Shown here: piece after piece, positions 57,857 to 64,000 of the stretch
How the letters are laid out: each line of letters opens with the position of its first letter
Numbering within the stretch: position 1 is the stretch's first letter
Assembly (NCBI RefSeq): GCF_900890705.1
Contig: NZ_CAAHFH010000002.1
Location: forward strand, 2,675,458 to 2,739,457
Length of the DNA: 64,000 bases
Source: Pontiella sulfatireligans
GTDB taxonomy: Bacteria; Verrucomicrobiota; Kiritimatiellia; Kiritimatiellales; Pontiellaceae
Direction of reading: 5' to 3'
The notes under the pieces: generated by a model
Told to the model about the DNA's origin: nothing
Databases searched by the model: none
The model's input: the letters and a program-made list of their open reading frames with translations, nothing else
Program-made: the position numbers and the translations under genes

Positions 57857-57925
57857 ACACAAAGGCTCAAAGGGCACAAAGAAAAGACCCTTCGTGAACT
57901 TTGCGTCTTAAGCGAGTTTGCGAGC
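57857..57925. repeat. Dispersed intergenic repeat (CTTTGYGTCTTWGCG type), second copy
   Basis: CACAAAGGCTCAAAGGGCAC and CTTTGCGTCTTAAGCGAG occupy the gap between arsC and the arsD remnant. Together with the copy at 57316-57400 it brackets arsC in direct orientation. Confidence 0.5.
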
Positions 57926-57948
57926 GAGTGTTTAACTAAGGAGTAATG

Positions 57949-58117
57949 ATGAAAACACTGAAAATTTATGATCCTGCCATGTGCTGTTCGTCCGGCGTGT
58001 GCGGGGGGTGTCTTTTCTATTGTTAAAACTGGGGAATATCCCGATCTGGAAAAGCTCGGTGGGCTGTTGAACGCTGTGCCGGTGTCGCTGGACGTGCCCG
58101 ACTGCGGGTGCAACTAA
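57949..58117 (+). pseudogene. arsD: Decayed arsD (arsenic metallochaperone)
   Basis: A frame from 57949, behind AAGGAG, gives MKTLKIYDPAMCCSSGVCGG, the unmistakable ArsD N-terminus with its CC and C metal-binding cysteines. It then hits a stop at 58024-58026. In another frame, VFSIVKTGEYPDLEKLGGLL matches the ArsD C-terminal part. The central ~70 residues are missing, so an internal deletion with frameshift has occurred. Confidence 0.8.
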
Positions 58118-58139
58118 ACACGTTGCGCGACGGGGGGCA

Positions 58140-58402
58140 GTGAAGGAGCTGCTGCCGCGCATCCGCGATCCAGAGTTTACAAAGGTGTTGATCGTTGCGC
58201 TGCCTGAAGCCACGCCGGCATCGAGCCCTTCTGCTGGATCATCAACCGCAGCTTTGCGGTTTCCGGAACGGCCGATCCCGTCCTTTGCGCCAAAGGGCTG
58301 CTCGAAACGGAATATATCCGGGGAATCGCCTCCGGTTTTTCGATTGCCCGCACCGTCATTTCTCCCTGGGTGGGCCAAGAACTGCCGGCGCAGAAAACCT
58401 AG
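58140..58402 (+). pseudogene. arsA: Decayed arsA (arsenite-transporting ATPase), C-terminal remnant
   Basis: Two frames: from 58140, ELLPRIRDPEFTKVLIVALPEATP; then, from 58217 in a different frame, GIEPFCWIINRSFAVSGTAD continuing to ISPWVGQELPAQKT and a stop at 58400-58402. Both blocks match adjacent regions of the ArsA C-terminus. The P-loop and the first domains are absent. Together with arsD' this is the deleted end of an arsRBCDA-type operon. Confidence 0.75.
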
Positions 58403-58419
58403 GCTTGCTGACTCAGGAA

Positions 58420-58486
58420 GGCTGACCGCCGAAAAGCGGGACGAACCTTATCATGAAAAGGTTTGTAGTTCCGGATTTAGCCGGCT
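58420..58486. repeat. REP-type inverted repeat overlapping the DUF423 gene stop
   Basis: Arms at 58420-58449 and 58457-58486 are inverted copies of the AAGGTTTGTAGTTCCGGAT family also found at 20376-20458, here with the AAGG ends facing the centre. The right arm contributes the last codons (K-A-G) and the stop of the DUF423 gene. Confidence 0.6.
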
Positions 58487-58857
58487 TTCAGAGTGGCGAG
58501 AGCTAGCAGCACCCATCCGGCGATGAAGCAGAGGCCGCCGATGGGAGTGATGGCACCGAGGACTTTAACGCCGCTGATGGAGAGGGCGTAAAGGCTTCCT
58601 GAAAAGATGACGATGCCGGCGGTCATCGCCCAGCCGCTGGCGGTGAGCAGCTTGGATTGAAAATGCATCGCCACCAATCCGACTGCGAGCAGCGCGAGGG
58701 CGTGGTAGAAATGGTATTCAACGCCAGTCTTGTAGATTGCCAGCATTTCGGTTGAGAGTTTTTCTTTCAGTCCATGCGCGCCGAACGCGCCGATCATCAC
58801 GGCCAGTGCACCGCTGATGGAGCCGAGGGAGAGGAATAGTTTAGCCGTTGGGTTCAT
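58477..58857 (-). CDS. DUF423 small membrane protein (YgdD-like)
   Basis: A 126-residue protein with four transmembrane helices: LFLSLGSISGALAVMIGAFGAHGLKEKL (the G-A-F-G-A-H-G-L signature), YHFYHALALLAVGLV, GWAMTAGIVIFSGSLYALSI and GAITPIGGLCFIAGWVLLAL. The family is widespread and of unknown function. The last residues and stop lie in a REP-type repeat. No strong ribosome site. Confidence 0.88.
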   Translation of the reverse strand: MNPTAKLFLSLGSISGALAVMIGAFGAHGLKEKLSTEMLAIYKTGVEYHFYHALALLAVGLVAMHFQSKLLTASGWAMTAGIVIFSGSLYALSISGVKVLGAITPIGGLCFIAGWVLLALATLKAG

Positions 58858-58866
58858 AATTTTTCT

Positions 58867-59283
58867 CTATTGAACTTTCAGTAATTCCAGCCCGTTTTTC
58901 TTTAGATCGTTGTCGAAAGAGTAGACCGTTTTGATCCCTTTTTTGCGGGAGAGGGCGAGGATGTATGCATCGACGAGATCAATCTTTTTGTTTTGCAGTA
59001 AAGCGAGACAGGAACGCATGAGTCCTTTGTCCTGCATCGATACTCCTTTGAATGCGACAATCTGGTCGAGCGTTTCGGCCGCTTTGTCCGACGGCACTTC
59101 GTAAAAGCTGTGCAGTACGAAGAACGCTTCGAACAGAACCAGCTCAGGTAGTTGAACGCTCAGTTCGCCTTTCTCCACTTTGTCAAAAAAGGAATACACT
59201 CCTTTGAATTTTGGCTGGATGGTTTCTGGATCCTCGACCAAAAAGCGAATGATGACGTTAGTATCAATCAGGCTATGTTTCAT
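58867..59283 (-). CDS. PIN-domain toxin (VapC-like)
   Basis: A 138-residue PIN protein with acidic residues in SLIDTNVIIRFL (Asp), LPELVLFEAFFVL (Glu), and IDLVDAYILALSRKKGIKTVYSFDNDLKK (Asp cluster). It overlaps the upstream AbrB-type antitoxin gene by 11 nt. It is a probable RNase toxin; targets unknown. Confidence 0.87.
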   Translation of the reverse strand: MKHSLIDTNVIIRFLVEDPETIQPKFKGVYSFFDKVEKGELSVQLPELVLFEAFFVLHSFYEVPSDKAAETLDQIVAFKGVSMQDKGLMRSCLALLQNKKIDLVDAYILALSRKKGIKTVYSFDNDLKKNGLELLKVQ

Positions 59284-59524
59284 TGGACATTCCTAGGGCA
59301 AAGGCTTCATGCATTTGCCTGCGGGACGGGAACGGCTTGGCCGTGGCGTACGCCGCGAGAGAGCCTGCTAGCTGGGCTGACTTAAGCTCTGTCTTTTTCA
59401 GCTCAATGCAACTGCGTTTGGCATCAATGCTTACATCCAACATGTCGCCAACCTGCAGATCCATGTCCTTGCGGATCTGCGCAGGAATAACCACCTGTCC
59501 CTTGTTGAAAACCTTCATCAGCAT
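59273..59524 (-). CDS. AbrB/MazE-type antitoxin
   Basis: About 83 residues. A swapped-hairpin DNA-binding domain (FNKGQVVIPAQIRKDMDLQVGDMLDVSI) is followed by a toxin-binding tail (FPSRRQMHEAFALG). Several ATGs are possible (59536, 59527, 59524, 59518); 59524 is about 7 nt from GGAGG. It overlaps the PIN gene. A perfect palindrome just upstream is the likely autoregulatory site. Confidence 0.82.
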   Translation of the reverse strand: MLMKVFNKGQVVIPAQIRKDMDLQVGDMLDVSIDAKRSCIELKKTELKSAQLAGSLAAYATAKPFPSRRQMHEAFALGMSNET

Positions 59525-59539
59525 CATAACCTCCATTGG

Positions 59540-59559
59540 TTATACTTCAGGGTATAACA
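59540..59559. promoter_or_regulatory. Operator palindrome of the AbrB/PIN pair
   Basis: GTTATAC-TTCAGG-GTATAAC, perfect 7-bp arms, lies 16 nt upstream of the antitoxin start. AbrB/MazE-type antitoxins bind palindromes of this kind. I could not define a convincing -35/-10 pair with good spacing. Confidence 0.6.
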
Positions 59560-59599
59560 ATGTGGCTTCTTGTCAAGCCAGCACGTTTAGTGCGCGTGT

Positions 59600-61387
59600 C
59601 TACTTTGATGGATCGGTTACCCGGCCGATGAAGAGGATGGCGCCGGTGCTGTTTTCGCGGATGAGGAAAAGGAAGGGACGGTTGGCCTCGAACATGAGCG
59701 GCATGCTGGTGGTGCGGATGCCGACGGCGGTGGCGGCCGCGGCTTCGGTGCCTTCTTCGTTTACTTCCACGAAAGCCTTGTGGACCACTGCGCCAATGAA
59801 GAGATTTTTGGATCCATCCATGCCGGAGAGGTCAGCGCCCTTCGAAAAGGCCAAAGGCATGCCCATGGCTGCCAGGGTGCTGGCGAGGCTGAATTCCGAT
59901 TCCAGTTTAAACTTGGGGAGGAAGACCATGATTTCCTGCTTGTTGAACTGGAGGCTGTTGACCAGTTCCAGCGTAAGGTCTTTTTCCAGCGCCGGGAGTC
60001 CGTCGGACGAGGTGGGCAGGAGGAGGAGCATGGAAAGGTCGTCGCCTTCGTAGGGCAGTTTCAGAGTCTGAAAGGTTTTGTTGTACGAAAAGTTAAAGTC
60101 GCCGGTCTGCGACATCATCGGCACGTCAACGGTTTTGCCCGGCTCTAGAATGAACGGAACGTCATGGGTGGCTTCGGCTTTAAACTGGCTGGCCCAATCG
60201 CCTTTGAAGTAGATGGCGTTGGCGAGCACGAGGCGGGTGAGCGGATCGAGCATGCCTGCGGGGATCAGATCCTTGATGCGGTCGTTGGTTTTGCCTTCGA
60301 CCCAGCGGTTGATTTTTTTGCGCGCGGCGTCAGCGTCGGCCTTGTAGTCGATCGCCTCGATTTCGCTGCCGTAGTATTCCTTGGTCATGGCCAGATAGTC
60401 GGGCAGGAATTTGTAGTCCACTTGGGGCCAGAGCGCGTTGGCGACGCTGAGCTGCACCTCGCCTTTTTCTTCGATGCGATTGAGTCTTTTCCGCAGATAG
60501 GAAAACGCAGGGTGGGTGGCGCCTTGTCCGCCGAAGCGGAACGTGCTGTTGATCTGTTCGGCGGTTTCGCCGCGGGCGCCGCCGTAGACCATCGCCAGCG
60601 CGGACGAGATGCTGTAGGGCGAAAGGAACAGGTTGCCTTCGCTTTCGGCGGCAAGCTTTTGATAGATCTCGAAGGTCAGCTGGTTGACGGACTCGGCCGA
60701 GTCGAACGCCGCTGCCGTGGGTTGGGGGTTTTTCCATTTGAGATCGGTGATCTGCAAGGTGGTTTTGCTGCCTGTTTTTTTGTCCAGCAGTTCCAGATCT
60801 TTGGCGACCCACATGCCGTCCATCTTTTTGATGCTTTTGATTTTCAGACGGCCAATCTGTTTTTTCTTGGCGTCGAGCGTCTGGGCTTCGAGCAGCATGC
60901 CCATCTTTTTCTCGATCCAAAGGCGCATGGTGTTTTTTGAATCGGGGACGGGGACATCGACCACGTAGCATTCGCGGTTAATTTTTTTTTCTTCGTCTAT
61001 CAGCTGGGAGTTGGGCCACCACAAGACGGAAAAACTCAAGTCGGCCCAAGTGAGGCCGGTGCCGAGGATGGTGGAAGAAGGCGTGTTCTCCTCGTTGGAA
61101 AAACGGTAGCTGGGTTGCTCGTTGTTCCAGGTAATATTCAGCGTTTCATGATCGATGCGATATTCAGCAACGGGTGCTTCAGCGCCCCAGTCCAGGTCCA
61201 TTTCGACCGGCAGGCTGTCGGAGGTGAATCCGTTCTTTTCGCGCACCTTCAGTGTGCCGGTCAGTTTGATCGGCTCGTCCGGCAGTTTGGTGCGGACAAA
61301 CGCCAGAATGTCGTCGGCGGGGATCGGCGCGGCATGGCAGCCACAAGCAAACAGGGAAACTAGACTGGCTAATAATAATATTTTCAA
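59600..61387 (-). CDS. LolA-like / serpin fusion lipoprotein
   Basis: About 595 residues. A lipoprotein-type signal (ILLLASLVSLFACGC), then about 200 residues resembling an outer-membrane lipoprotein-sorting (LolA-like) domain (SSTILGTGLTWADLSFSVLW; YVVDVPVPDSKNTMRLWIEK), then a full serpin from about 225 (FLSPYSISSALAMVYGGARG, VNRWVEGKTNDRI-like NRWVEGKTNDRIKDLIP). The reactive-loop hinge EEGTEAAAATAVGI is of the inhibitory type; counting 17 positions gives Thr at P1 and Ser at P1'. TTG at 61387 behind GAGGTGA is preferred to GTG at 61396. It lies downstream of lon. Confidence 0.8.
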   Translation of the reverse strand: MKILLLASLVSLFACGCHAAPIPADDILAFVRTKLPDEPIKLTGTLKVREKNGFTSDSLPVEMDLDWGAEAPVAEYRIDHETLNITWNNEQPSYRFSNEENTPSSTILGTGLTWADLSFSVLWWPNSQLIDEEKKINRECYVVDVPVPDSKNTMRLWIEKKMGMLLEAQTLDAKKKQIGRLKIKSIKKMDGMWVAKDLELLDKKTGSKTTLQITDLKWKNPQPTAAAFDSAESVNQLTFEIYQKLAAESEGNLFLSPYSISSALAMVYGGARGETAEQINSTFRFGGQGATHPAFSYLRKRLNRIEEKGEVQLSVANALWPQVDYKFLPDYLAMTKEYYGSEIEAIDYKADADAARKKINRWVEGKTNDRIKDLIPAGMLDPLTRLVLANAIYFKGDWASQFKAEATHDVPFILEPGKTVDVPMMSQTGDFNFSYNKTFQTLKLPYEGDDLSMLLLLPTSSDGLPALEKDLTLELVNSLQFNKQEIMVFLPKFKLESEFSLASTLAAMGMPLAFSKGADLSGMDGSKNLFIGAVVHKAFVEVNEEGTEAAAATAVGIRTTSMPLMFEANRPFLFLIRENSTGAILFIGRVTDPSK

Positions 61388-61414
61388 AGGACTCACCTCA
61401 ATCGTAGTGATGAT

Positions 61415-61484
61415 GACAGAATAATTATGGGCAGAATGATTGCTCTGCGTCCGCTTGAATTATTCTGTCCATAATCATTCTGTT
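61415..61484. mobile_element. Miniature inverted-repeat element, copy D
   Basis: GACAGAATAATT (61415-61426) and GGCAGAATGATT (61430-61441) face inverted AATTATTCTGTC (61458-61469) and AATCATTCTGTT (61473-61484); spacers are 3 nt and the core is 16 nt. It is 70 bp in all. It sits 4 nt downstream of the lon stop and about 28 nt before the serpin start, in line with the habit of these elements to lie at stop codons. It can fold into one long hairpin. Confidence 0.78.
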
Positions 61485-61488
61485 CATT

Positions 61489-63864
<2,376 letters not shown>

Positions 63865-64000
63865 AAAAAAAGTTGTCGGTTATTTGTTAATCGTTATTAA
63901 GGAAAACTGGGTTTTTCAATGGTTGAGAGAGTAGGGCAGAGAGGTTCGAATGTCTGGAAAAATGCGCGCAAAAAAAACAGGGATTGGAGGATTTCAATCC

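Noticed and set aside
63865..64000. Possible gene or element at the right edge
   Set aside because: Only A/T-rich upstream sequence of lon and a short GGATTTCAATCC palindrome; too little to call.

Overview
The window looks like chromosomal DNA of a PVC-superphylum bacterium, most like Kiritimatiellota/Lentisphaerota. This is an inference from gene content: a Tat-exported Gfo/Idh/MocA oxidoreductase with HEAT-repeat neighbours, a bacterial serpin, GxxExxY proteins, TPR-TolQR clusters, an Mla system and many dispersed palindromic intergenic repeats. No rRNA, tRNA or CRISPR array was seen, so taxonomy rests on proteins only. The genome is moderately GC-rich and densely packed, with many 4-8 nt start/stop overlaps.

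Layout. 1-3.9 kb: MoxR ATPase start, trmL, a lipoprotein, beta-carbonic anhydrase, a histidine phosphatase and larE. 4.0-10.0 kb (minus strand): a TonB/ExbBD plus ABC uptake operon for a metal chelate (siderophore, heme or cobalamin type), interrupted by two GxxExxY genes, each enclosed by terminal inverted repeats. 10.1-15.5 kb: LacI regulator, glycerate kinase, Gfo/Idh oxidoreductase and two HEAT-repeat exported proteins. 15.5-21.8 kb: SprT-like protease, the guaB-small lipoprotein-nadE operon, prfA and rpmE. 22-29.7 kb: a TPR/TolQ/TolR-TolR envelope cluster and an AsmA-like protein. 29.8-36.5 kb: a LolC/E permease, a FitAB/VapBC-like toxin-antitoxin pair and an MlaEFD lipid-transport operon headed by a W-P-x-Y repeat protein. 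36.4-42.3 kb: CCA/poly(A) polymerase with a palindromic repeat inserted in frame, DsbD, an esterase, a K+ channel with RCK domains and an amidase.

42.35-48.85 kb is an accessory, decaying region. It holds a truncated glycosyltransferase, a transposase C-terminal remnant, an intact IS4-type insertion sequence, a Phd/RelE-type toxin-antitoxin pair, a Sel1 fragment and a truncated group II intron. It is littered with GGGGTCAGACC-type repeats, and one 36-bp copy sits in inverted orientation at each edge. 48.9-58.4 kb is a one-directional metalloid/thiol cluster: two ArsR repressors, an ArsP-type permease, two small thioredoxins, a rhodanese, two TSUP exporters, a DGC-domain protein, an FmdE-like protein, a CDF exporter, CcdA, ACR3 and ArsC, ending in decayed arsD and arsA. 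58.5-64 kb: a DUF423 protein, an AbrB/PIN pair, a LolA-like-serpin fusion and Lon.

The most interesting signal is a family of elements built from a 12-nt unit (consensus RRCARRATNATT), usually paired at each end in inverted orientation. Two copies enclose a GxxExxY gene carrying PD-(D/E)XK nuclease-type residues. Four other loci (about 3.97, 42.95, 43.2 and 61.45 kb) have the ends without the gene. The coding copies sit exactly at gene junctions inside an operon. Their ends supply the last codons and stop of the upstream host gene and the C-terminal KLFC residues of the nuclease, so the element appears to be read by translational coupling.
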